The position numbers and the translations under genes were made by a program. A DNA stretch of 50,203 bases. Origin: Thermodesulfovibrionia bacterium. GTDB lineage: Bacteria; Nitrospirota; Thermodesulfovibrionia; UBA6902. Positions 9,614 through 19,342 of this stretch are shown one piece after another. The notes beneath the pieces are model-generated. The model was not told where the DNA came from. It saw only the letters and a program-made list of their open reading frames with translations, and made no database searches. The DNA is taken from positions 1 to 50,203 of the forward strand of contig JAGVGM010000131.1 of the NCBI GenBank assembly GCA_020057065.1, read 5' to 3'. Position 1 is the stretch's first letter. The number at the start of each line of letters is the position of its first letter.

Positions 9614-9699
9614 TGGCGGAGGGGGTAGGATTCGAACCCACGGGACTTTCGTCCTGCGGTTTTCAAGACCGCCGCCATCGACCACTCGGCCACCCCTCC
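9614..9699 (-). tRNA. tRNA-Ser (anticodon UGA)
   Basis: An 86-nt class II tRNA with encoded CCA. The 5' acceptor strand GGAGGGG pairs with CCCCTCC near the 3' end, followed by discriminator G and CCA. The anticodon stem GCGGT/ACCGC closes the loop CTTGAAA, giving anticodon TGA. A long variable arm (GGACGAAAGTCC region) and the T-loop GTTCGAATCC are both present; the long arm is a serine tRNA trait. It lies downstream of serS on the same strand. Confidence 0.96.
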
Positions 9700-9777
9700 A
9701 ATAAAACAATTGACAATTAACAATAAAGAATTAAGAATTATGGATAATTTTAAATTTCTTCCTTAATTATTCATTAC

Positions 9778-9917
9778 TAATGCAAACGTAATGAATAAAG
9801 TTACAAAATCCCCCTTCATCCCCCTTTTACAAAGGGGGACTGCTAATCCCCCTCTTTGGCAAAGAGGGGTTAGGGGAGATTTTATAAACTGTAACAATTC
9901 CTTTTGCGTTTGCATTA
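9778..9917. repeat. MITE-like palindromic element with 11-bp terminal inverted repeats
   Basis: Perfect terminal inverted repeats TAATGCAAACG (9778-9788) and CGTTTGCATTA (9907-9917) bound a 140-bp element. Inside, GTTACA and TGTAAC form a second inverted pair around two copies of the C/G-rich unit that recurs across the window (a CCCCCTTTT-type hairpin, then CCCCTCTTTGGCAAAGAGGGG). There is no coding capacity. It sits between tRNA-Ser and serS. Confidence 0.7.
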
Positions 9918-9921
9918 ATTA

Positions 9922-11519
<1,598 letters not shown>

Positions 11520-11828
11520 ATGTTTGCTATATTAGAAACAGGTGGAAAACAATACAGGGTTTCTGAAGGAGATGTAATAAAGATAGAAAAAGTTAACGAG
11601 ACCGAAACCGTTACCTTTGATAAGGTACTTATGGTTTCAGATGGCGATAAAATTTCCGTAGGCACCCCTTACCTTTCTTCTGCAAAAGTTGTTGCTGATA
11701 TTGTGGGTACCGGCAAAGGCGATAAAGTCCTTGTATTTAAAATGAAACCCCGGAAGAACTACAGGAAGATAAGAGGACACAGACAGCTTTATACTGAAGT
11801 GAAGATCAAAGGGATACAGGCTCAATAA
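11520..11828 (+). CDS. rplU: Large ribosomal subunit protein bL21
   Basis: A 102-residue protein with the canonical bL21 start 'MFAILETGGKQYRVSEGD'. A longer in-frame extension to 11478 exists, but a GGAGG Shine-Dalgarno site at 11508-11512 sits 7 nt before the ATG at 11520, so the short form is correct. It binds 23S rRNA. First gene of the conserved rplU-rpmA-obgE set. Confidence 0.97.
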   Translation: MFAILETGGKQYRVSEGDVIKIEKVNETETVTFDKVLMVSDGDKISVGTPYLSSAKVVADIVGTGKGDKVLVFKMKPRKNYRKIRGHRQLYTEVKIKGIQAQ

Positions 11829-11850
11829 CTATTGGTTGGAGGACATATAA

Positions 11851-12117
11851 ATGGCTCATAAAAAAGGTGTAGGAAGTTCAAGAAACGGCCGTGATAGTCA
11901 TTCGCAACGACTCGGCGTAAAAATGTATGGCGGCCAGGTTGTAAAAGCAGGCAATATCCTTGTGAGGCAGAGAGGGACTAAATTTCATCCTGGATTTAAT
12001 GTCGGCAAGGGAAGCGATGATACACTGTTTGCTAAAGTCAGCGGCATACTAAAATTTGAACGCAAAGGAAAAGACAGACAGCAGATAAGCGTATATCCGG
12101 TAGCGGAAACAGCCTGA
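11851..12117 (+). CDS. rpmA: Large ribosomal subunit protein bL27
   Basis: An 88-residue protein starting '[20 protein letters not shown]'; the N-terminal arm reaches the peptidyl-transferase centre. There is no cleavable N-terminal extension of the Firmicutes type. A GGAGG Shine-Dalgarno site lies before the ATG. It follows rplU by 22 bp and is followed by a strong terminator, so rplU-rpmA form one transcript. Confidence 0.97.
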   Translation: MAHKKGVGSSRNGRDSHSQRLGVKMYGGQVVKAGNILVRQRGTKFHPGFNVGKGSDDTLFAKVSGILKFERKGKDRQQISVYPVAETA

Positions 12118-12145
12118 CTGCAAAAAAGTATGTTTATAATTACTG

Positions 12146-12173
12146 AAGGCGGATTCATGTCCGCCTTTTTTAT
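12146..12173 (+). terminator. Intrinsic terminator after rpmA
   Basis: An 8-bp perfect stem (AAGGCGGA 12146-12153 with TCCGCCTT 12160-12167), a 6-nt loop, and a run of six T. It closes the rplU-rpmA transcript, so obgE probably needs its own promoter. Confidence 0.92.
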
Positions 12174-12189
12174 TTAGAGTGCCTTGACT

Positions 12190-12290
12190 AATTCCCCTCT
12201 TTGAAAAAGAGGGGTAAGGGGAGATTTTTACATTATTGTCTTTTATACTTTAAAAAATCCCCCCTCACCCCCCTTTGCTAAAGGGGGGAA
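12190..12290. repeat. C/G-rich palindromic repeat pair upstream of obgE
   Basis: Two inverted copies of a roughly 38-bp unit. The left copy contains the hairpin CCCCTCTTTGAAAAAGAGGG and ends in GGGGAGATTTTT. The right copy is its approximate reverse complement (AAAATCCCCCCTCACC, then CCCCCTTTGCTAAAGGGGG). Same family as the elements at 9778, 19223, 31786 and 32858. Confidence 0.8.
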
Positions 12291-12300
12291 TAAAGGTTAA

Positions 12301-13311
<1,011 letters not shown>

Positions 13312-13586
13312 CTTTCAACAATTATTCCCAGGAATGTCATCCTGAACTTGTTTCAGCATCTAAAGGAATCAATATCACCACCCTTAATCTTATATCTTCG
13401 CATCCCGTGTGTCTGCTTCCAAACAGATTTTACAAACCACTAACAAGCCTTAACACAAAATAATCTGAAAAATTGCAGTCATTTCATTTAAAATGTTTCT
13501 TAATGTTTTCGAAGATAGAAATAGATATTTGTTCCATTGTCTTGAGGGGATTTAAAAGTAACTTTTTATTGCTCAAATGATCTGAT
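13312..13586. other. Intergenic spacer between obgE and the type IIG gene
   Basis: About 275 bp without a gene. It contains a dispersed-repeat-like segment at 13331-13366 (GTCATCCTGAACTTGTTTCA), a sequence type found scattered in many bacterial genomes. No clear promoter was identified. Confidence 0.5.
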
Positions 13587-16500
13587 ATGGAAAAAGAAAC
13601 CGTAGCCAAATTAAGACTTCTTGTCAAAGACTTCGCCTCTGCTGAAAAAAAGGGGCTAAGTTTTGATGACCCGGAGGGCGACACGGAGCGCCTTTATATA
13701 GAGCCTCTTTTTGAAGCTCTTGGATGGAATATGCGATCGAGAGAGGTTCGCACACAGAGAGAAGCCGGCAAGTCGGGCAAGAGAACCGATTATTCTTTCT
13801 GGATAGAGCGTCATTCACGATTTATCGCTGAAGCAAAGGCAAGCAGTGTTTCTCTTGACGGTTATTATACTGACGGCAACAAAAAGGTTCCCTTCTCAGA
13901 AAAGACCCTTGAGTATGCATGGAATACTAATGTTACATGCGGAGTGCTGCTGAATTTCAAAGAAATCAGGGTATATAACGCAACTGTAAAAGTTGATGAT
14001 CCTGAGAAGGCATATCTATTCCCGCCAATCAGACACTTTGAGATTATTGACAGAATAAATGATCTATGGCTTCTTTCAAAGGAAGCCGTTGAAAAAGGTA
14101 TCCTTGAAGAAACAATAAGAAAGCAGATCATAGAACAAAGCCTTCCCGTCAGAACAACGATAGACAAAGATATTCTGGATAGCCTTGTGCGATGGAGACG
14201 AATATTGGCATTGGACATCGGTGAAAAATATAAGCACAGTTATAGAGAAATGCAGCATTTGCAGGAGATAGTCCAAAGGATCATAGACAGAGTTGTCTTT
14301 ATAAGGGTGCTTGAAGATTTGAATCTTGAAAAGATGGACGGACTCTGGCAGATAGCTACAGGCACAGAAAAACCGAGATATAAGAAGTTGGTTCGGCTAT
14401 TCGAATACATGGACAAATATTATAACAGTATGCTTTTCAGTAAAAGTCTTGCCGATTCTTTTGACGTCAGTGACTCCGTCATAGAAACAGTAATTAAGGA
14501 TTCGTATAAGTACAAGTTTGATAGAATTCCTTTAGACCTCTTCGGCATCTTCTATGAGAACTACATCGGCTTTATTCTCAATGAAGAAAAAGAGTTTGTT
14601 AAAAGCAAAGGGGAAACGCAGGCTAAAGGCATTTATTACACGTCCCCCTATATAGTTGATCTTATCTGCAGTTTAACGCTTAAGGAAAAACTTCAAACCT
14701 TAAAGCCTGTTAAAGGTAAATTGCCCGTTGTCAAAATACTCGACCCCGCCTGCGGTTCAGGGTCATTTACAATGAGGGCGTTTGATGAGCTTGTAAGCTG
14801 GTATAACTCATATTTTGAAAAAGACGATATCCGGTTGGACTTTGAAGAAAAGAAAAGGCTGCTCATCGAAAATATTTTCGGCGTTGATCTCGACAGACAG
14901 GCAATAGAAGTCGCCTCTACGTACCATTTAATAGGATTACTCAAAGGAGTATCGACAAGACCTCTTTTCCTTCCCTCAATGACAAAGGAGAAAAGAAATA
15001 ACTATTACGAGGCGGACGAAATTCATGAAGAACTGCCTTTGTATCAGCGCATCTATCAAGAGAAAAGAGAATCTATTTTTAAATCACTCCACAAACTTGT
15101 TGAAGAAGGGGCTTTTCATCTGCCGACAATGATGGGAGAACATTCCACCATCAGACATGGGAACTCTCTGATAAGCGCTTCGGCGAGAGATTTAAAAAGA
15201 TATTTCGGTACAAACTATCAGCAATTAATATATCCCTTTGACTGGTATCAGGAGTATCCCGATGTATTCGGGCAAGATATAAAAGATAAGGGCTTTGACA
15301 TAATTATCGGTAATCCGCCATACAGGAATATGGATGAGCCCAAAGAGGGTGAAGATACCGAGTTGTTTTCAAGGATAAAATCATTTTATCAAGAGTATGC
15401 ATCATCGAAGCATGGTTATTTAAGCTGGAAAGATTGCTACAGAAGGATGTCCGATATTTATTATTTCTTTTTCTTCAGGAGCATATCCCTTCTTACAAGA
15501 AACGGTATCCTCGGTTATATTACGTCAAGAAGCTATCTTGAAGCGCACTATGCAGATAATCTCAGGGCATTTATTTTGAGGACTTGCAAAGTAAAATACA
15601 TCATAGACTTCGGGGATGTAAGGGTATTCGACAAGGCTTCAATTACCACCGCTATTACTGTGCTTGAACGTGAACCGGAAAAGAAAAAAAGAGATGATAA
15701 CAAAATTATAGTTGTAAAGGTAAAGCAACCATTCTCAGGCATCAATTTCCAGGATAGCATCAGATTGCTTGTCACATATATTTCGCAGCATATAGACAGG
15801 AAAGACCATTCTGATAATCATATCGATGTGTTTGATGTTTTGCAGAAAACACTAACTGAGACTCCATGGAATTTTTTAAAAACTACTATAGATGATATTT
15901 ACAAAAAAATAGACTCCAATCATCCCAAGTTAAAAGATATATGCCATGTTGGTCAGGGAATGCAAACCGCTGCAAATGAGGTTTTTTGTGAATTCACCTG
16001 GGATGATATTTTAAGTAAAGGACTTGAACAACCTTATGTTTACAAGAGGGCTGTAAATTCTGATATAGAAGCTTATCAATTTAACCATAGCGGTAATTAT
16101 GCAATCTATATCGAAGACATCTCTGCAAACAATAATGACGACCTGAGCAATATCCCAAGGAATATAAAGAAATGGCTCCTGCAAAACAGGATATTTCTCG
16201 AAGACAGGGCAGCGTATAAAAGAGGGGATTGCCTCTGGTTTAAATACTCCTTCCCGCTCCATAAAGGATATTATCATTTTCCTAAAATCATCTGTCCTTA
16301 TAGGGCTGAAAAAAACAGATTCTACATAGATGAAGATGCAGAGCTTAAAGTTTACACGGACACAACCGTCATCTTCCCTAAAGACAGTGACAGAATTCCC
16401 CTCTTAAAAGGCCAAATGCCGGTAGAAGAAGCCCTTGACCTTCATTACATTCTTGGACTTTTAAATTCAAGCTTATTAACTTTCAGATATAAGGGGATAG

Positions 16501-16766
16501 GCAAGTTGACAAGCAAAGGCATCTATGAATACTTCTGGAATCAGATAGGCAGACTTCCTATAAAAGTGCCCGACTTTGAAAATAACCAAGAAGTGGAGCT
16601 TTACAATTTGGTACGCAATAACGCAAAAGAAATTCAAAACTTTTATAAAATAATTCAAAAGATGCCGGAGACCTTTAAAAAAAGAAAAGACATAATGGCG
16701 AAAATTGAGATACTCAAGAAGCAGATAGATGAAGGCGTTGAAACTTTATATGGGGTTACCTTGTAA
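13587..16766 (+). CDS. Type IIG restriction enzyme/adenine methyltransferase fusion
   Basis: A 1059-residue single-chain restriction-modification protein of the Eco57I class. The N-terminal nuclease domain carries a PD-(D/E)xK-like site (Asp68, then Glu82-Ala-Lys84). A helical connector leads to the methyltransferase, with SAM-binding motif I 'DPACGSGSF' (about 385-393) and catalytic 'NPPY' (about 576-579) typical of N6-adenine enzymes. The C-terminal third ('GQGMQTAANEVF', 'LGLLNSSLLTFRYKGIGK') resembles a TaqI-type target-recognition domain. One chain would cut and methylate, so no separate methylase is needed. No Shine-Dalgarno site is obvious before the ATG. It sits between obgE and proB, consistent with horizontal insertion. 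Confidence 0.9.
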   Translation: MEKETVAKLRLLVKDFASAEKKGLSFDDPEGDTERLYIEPLFEALGWNMRSREVRTQREAGKSGKRTDYSFWIERHSRFIAEAKASSVSLDGYYTDGNKKVPFSEKTLEYAWNTNVTCGVLLNFKEIRVYNATVKVDDPEKAYLFPPIRHFEIIDRINDLWLLSKEAVEKGILEETIRKQIIEQSLPVRTTIDKDILDSLVRWRRILALDIGEKYKHSYREMQHLQEIVQRIIDRVVFIRVLEDLNLEKMDGLWQIATGTEKPRYKKLVRLFEYMDKYYNSMLFSKSLADSFDVSDSVIETVIKDSYKYKFDRIPLDLFGIFYENYIGFILNEEKEFVKSKGETQAKGIYYTSPYIVDLICSLTLKEKLQTLKPVKGKLPVVKILDPACGSGSFTMRAFDELVSWYNSYFEKDDIRLDFEEKKRLLIENIFGVDLDRQAIEVASTYHLIGLLKGVSTRPLFLPSMTKEKRNNYYEADEIHEELPLYQRIYQEKRESIFKSLHKLVEEGAFHLPTMMGEHSTIRHGNSLISASARDLKRYFGTNYQQLIYPFDWYQEYPDVFGQDIKDKGFDIIIGNPPYRNMDEPKEGEDTELFSRIKSFYQEYASSKHGYLSWKDCYRRMSDIYYFFFFRSISLLTRNGILGYITSRSYLEAHYADNLRAFILRTCKVKYIIDFGDVRVFDKASITTAITVLEREPEKKKRDDNKIIVVKVKQPFSGINFQDSIRLLVTYISQHIDRKDHSDNHIDVFDVLQKTLTETPWNFLKTTIDDIYKKIDSNHPKLKDICHVGQGMQTAANEVFCEFTWDDILSKGLEQPYVYKRAVNSDIEAYQFNHSGNYAIYIEDISANNNDDLSNIPRNIKKWLLQNRIFLEDRAAYKRGDCLWFKYSFPLHKGYYHFPKIICPYRAEKNRFYIDEDAELKVYTDTTVIFPKDSDRIPLLKGQMPVEEALDLHYILGLLNSSLLTFRYKGIGKLTSKGIYEYFWNQIGRLPIKVPDFENNQEVELYNLVRNNAKEIQNFYKIIQKMPETFKKRKDIMAKIEILKKQIDEGVETLYGVTL

Positions 16767-17066
16767 GAGTTAAGAATAAAAATATAGAATGCGGTTGTGA
16801 TTGAAAAGAACGAGACTGACAATAATTGTCAATAGTTACTAAGAAATCTGATGTATCTAATGTGATGATTCAGAGGCAGGAATTCGTGAAGTTGATTAAA
16901 ATGCCTTTAATTTCAGTATGTTGTTTATGTGACGGTTATGTGATGGAGGGGATAAAGTATAGCCTAACGCTTTTCACTACTTATTAGAAAAACACCCTCA
17001 CTCTGTTTACAGCTTTTTCCGGAAGTGTTATAATTTAATATAACACTTTATCTGTGAGGGATATTT
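16767..17066. other. Intergenic region upstream of the XRE regulator
   Basis: About 300 bp. The first 235 bp show nothing recognisable. The last 65 bp hold a well-formed promoter, an inverted-repeat operator and a GAGGG Shine-Dalgarno site for the regulator gene. Confidence 0.6.
17006..17048 (+). promoter_or_regulatory. Promoter and inverted-repeat operator of the XRE/ImmA pair
   Basis: TTTACA (17006-17011), a 17-bp spacer and a perfect TATAAT (17029-17034). Perfect 10-bp inverted arms AAGTGTTATA (17023-17032) and TATAACACTT (17039-17048), separated by 6 bp, overlap the -10 box. This is typical of negative autoregulation by the downstream helix-turn-helix protein (inference). Confidence 0.75.
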
Positions 17067-17459
17067 ATGGGAAAAAAACAAACATTTCAAGACTTTTTAA
17101 GAGAAAAACGTCTTCAAAAAAATCTTGGACTAAGAGAGTTCGCTAAGCTGGTAGGCTTACAGCCTTCTAACTATTGCAGTATTGAAAGCAGCTCCTTACC
17201 GGCGCCGTCTGAAGATAAACTCCAGCTTATAGCCAGGATATTAGAACTAACTACGGACGAGAGGAGAATGTTATTCGACCTTGCGGCAAAAACAAAAGAT
17301 GATATCCCTGTCGATATTAAGGAGTTGATAAAAAAAGATGCAGTCATTCCAAACTTGCTCAGAACTGTAGAAGATGCAGATGTTAAACCGGAACAGATTA
17401 AAGCAATAGTAGAGGATATAAAGAGTGGGAGATACAGAAAAGCATCAAGGAAAACGTAA
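17067..17459 (+). CDS. XRE-family helix-turn-helix regulator
   Basis: A 130-residue DNA-binding protein. The N-terminal HTH (about 10-70) has 'LREFAKLVGLQPSNYCSIE'; the C-terminal 60 residues are charged and helical. It starts at ATG after GAGGG. It overlaps the downstream ImmA-like gene by 35 bp, forming a two-gene unit typical of phage- or ICE-type repressor/antirepressor modules and of some toxin-antitoxin pairs. It probably represses its own promoter through the inverted repeat at 17023-17048. It might also control the type IIG gene just upstream, but no matching operator was seen there. Confidence 0.88.
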   Translation: MGKKQTFQDFLREKRLQKNLGLREFAKLVGLQPSNYCSIESSSLPAPSEDKLQLIARILELTTDERRMLFDLAAKTKDDIPVDIKELIKKDAVIPNLLRTVEDADVKPEQIKAIVEDIKSGRYRKASRKT

Positions 17460-18066
17460 CACACCTGAAGTTCATGATTACCCTCTATGGCAATTAGAGC
17501 AGATTGCAGAAGACGTTTTAAAAGATGCAACATTCTGTATTCAAAAATATCGTATTGATATCGAAAAACTCATAGGCCAAAAATACGAAATCATTATTGA
17601 CATACATTACAATCTCCAACCTAAGTATGACATCATGGCGTACATGCTTACACATGGCAATCGTCTTTTCATAGACGATAACTTGATTGATAATCCACGA
17701 AATGCCAAGCGATACCGTTTTACTCTTGCAGAAGAACTGGCTCACTTTGTTATCCATAAAGACGTTTATAAAGACTGCAAAACCATTGATGAGAGAGTTG
17801 AAAGAGAGTCACTTTTAACAAGTCGGGAACAGTGGTATATGGAAACCAATGCCAAGGCTTTAGCCTCTGCTATTTTAATGCCAAAAAGCTTAATTGAAAG
17901 TCGGGTTAATGAATTATTAACAGTAATAGGGAACAGTACTACTCATACCGCTTCTGTTATAAACATCCTGTCACATGACTTTGATGTAAATCCAAGAGCC
18001 GTTAGAAGAAGGCTTATAAATCTTGGTTATCATAAAAGAAGCAATTTGAAATTAAAAGAAGAATAA
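17425..18066 (+). CDS. ImmA/IrrE-type metallopeptidase-like protein
   Basis: A 213-residue DUF955-like protein. The usual HExxH zinc site reads 'AEELAHFVIH': Glu103 occupies the position of the first His, while Glu104 and His107 are kept. This may weaken or alter metal binding, or it may be a natural subfamily variant. ImmA-type proteases cleave their partner XRE repressor, and the overlapping XRE gene fits that pairing. The GTG start at 17425 lies inside the regulator gene and is preceded by GAGG at good spacing. No signal peptide. A C-terminal segment ('SVINILSHDFDVNPRAVRRR') looks like a helix-turn-helix. Confidence 0.85.
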   Translation: MGDTEKHQGKRNTPEVHDYPLWQLEQIAEDVLKDATFCIQKYRIDIEKLIGQKYEIIIDIHYNLQPKYDIMAYMLTHGNRLFIDDNLIDNPRNAKRYRFTLAEELAHFVIHKDVYKDCKTIDERVERESLLTSREQWYMETNAKALASAILMPKSLIESRVNELLTVIGNSTTHTASVINILSHDFDVNPRAVRRRLINLGYHKRSNLKLKEE

Positions 18067-18086
18067 AGACTCTGCAAAGATGTTTT

Positions 18087-18116
18087 TTGAAACTCTATGT
18101 TACTGTAATGTATAAT
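18087..18116 (+). promoter_or_regulatory. proB promoter, leaderless layout
   Basis: TTGAAA (18087-18092), an 18-bp spacer and a perfect TATAAT (18111-18116), ending 7 nt before the ATG at 18124. No Shine-Dalgarno site. The predicted transcript starts at the initiation codon. Confidence 0.7.
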
Positions 18117-18123
18117 CTTTCCC

Positions 18124-19218
18124 ATGAAACGTCTCGTCATAAAAATAGGAAGCACCATCCTTGCTTCAGCAGAGCGGGGGCTGAATACGGAACGGCTGCA
18201 TGCATTGACAAAAGACATTGCCGGGGTCGTTGACCTTGGTTACAATGTTGTCATCGTATCCTCAGGCGCAGTTGCAGCGGGGCTTAAAAAACTTGGGCTC
18301 AAAGAAAAACCCAGGGACATAAAGCTGAAACAGGCTGCCGCAGCGATCGGCCAGTCAAGCCTGATGTGGGCATACGAGCAGAACTTTGCCGGTTTTCATA
18401 AAAAGGTTGCTCAGGTACTGCTTACAAAAGACGATATAACAAACCGCCAGAGATATATCAATGCAAAAAATACCCTGTTCACCCTCCTGAGCTACGATGT
18501 AATCCCGGTAATCAATGAAAACGATACCGTAGCCGTTGACGAGATAAAATTCGGAGACAACGATATGCTGGCTGCGCTTGTGGCAAGCCTTGTTGAGGCA
18601 GATATGCTTATTATCCTCTCTGATGTTGAAGGGCTTTATACAAAAAATCCTGCTTCTAAAGATGCCGAACTCATCGGATGCATTGATGAAATTACGCCTG
18701 ATATCGAAAAGGTAGCAGGAAGTGAAGGCAGCGCTGTCAGTACCGGCGGCATGTATTCGAAAATATTGGCGGCAAAACAGGCAAACAGTCACGGCATCCC
18801 TGTTGTAATAATGAGCGGTAAAAAAAGGGGACTTCTTGCACGTTTTATTCATGGTGAAAAAACAGGGACGTATTTCAAACCAAAAACACAGAGGCTTTCG
18901 TCAAAAAAAGGATGGATCGCCTACGGGGTTAAATCAAAGGGCGCCATTTATCTTGATGACGGCGCCGTAAATGCCTTGGCAACACTTGGTAAAAGCCTCC
19001 TCCCCTCCGGTATTTTGAAAATAGAAGGCGACTTTGAAGTCGGAGATTATGTAAGGTGTTTAGCAAAAGACGGCAAAAAGATCGCAAAGGGCTTAACCAA
19101 TTATTCTTCAAAAGAGCTGCAGCAGATCAAAGGGAAAAAGACCTCCGAGATAGAGAACATATTGGGATATAAATATTCGGATGAAGTGATCCACCGTAAC
19201 AATCTGGTAGTAGTGTAG
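18124..19218 (+). CDS. proB: Glutamate 5-kinase
   Basis: A 364-residue enzyme that phosphorylates glutamate in the first step of proline synthesis. The amino-acid-kinase domain (about 1-255) starts 'MKRLVIKIGSTILAS' and has 'VSSGAVAAGLKKLG', 'PVINENDTVAVDEIKFGDND' and 'STGGMYSKILAAKQA'. A C-terminal PUA domain (about 275-355) gives the full bacterial length. Cytosolic. The ATG has no Shine-Dalgarno site and lies 7 nt after a perfect -10 box. proA does not follow; uvrC does. In many relatives proB is adjacent to obgE, from which it is separated here by the type IIG and XRE/ImmA genes. Confidence 0.96.
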   Translation: MKRLVIKIGSTILASAERGLNTERLHALTKDIAGVVDLGYNVVIVSSGAVAAGLKKLGLKEKPRDIKLKQAAAAIGQSSLMWAYEQNFAGFHKKVAQVLLTKDDITNRQRYINAKNTLFTLLSYDVIPVINENDTVAVDEIKFGDNDMLAALVASLVEADMLIILSDVEGLYTKNPASKDAELIGCIDEITPDIEKVAGSEGSAVSTGGMYSKILAAKQANSHGIPVVIMSGKKRGLLARFIHGEKTGTYFKPKTQRLSSKKGWIAYGVKSKGAIYLDDGAVNALATLGKSLLPSGILKIEGDFEVGDYVRCLAKDGKKIAKGLTNYSSKELQQIKGKKTSEIENILGYKYSDEVIHRNNLVVV

Positions 19219-19222
19219 AGAG

Positions 19223-19320
19223 AATTCCCCCTCTTTGGCAAAGAGGGGTTAGGGGAGATTTTATAAAGAAATTCTCTGTTTTCAAAATCCCCCCTCGCCC
19301 CCCTTTTTCAAAGGGGGGGG
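19223..19320. repeat. C/G-rich palindromic repeat pair between proB and uvrC
   Basis: The left unit contains the hairpin CCCTCTTTGGCAAAGAGGG and ends GGGGAGATTTTATAAAG. A 15-bp spacer follows, then an inverted right unit starting AAAATCCCCCC and ending with CCCTTTTTCAAAGGG. The right end overlaps the putative -35 box of uvrC. Confidence 0.82.
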
Positions 19321-19336
19321 TCTTTTGCGTTATAAT
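19307..19336 (+). promoter_or_regulatory. uvrC promoter partly inside the palindromic repeat
   Basis: TTCAAA (19307-19312, inside the repeat), an 18-bp spacer and a perfect TATAAT (19331-19336). The ATG follows 6 nt later with no Shine-Dalgarno site. The -10 box is strong; the -35 box matches 4 of 6 positions. Confidence 0.55.
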
Positions 19337-19342
19337 CTCATT

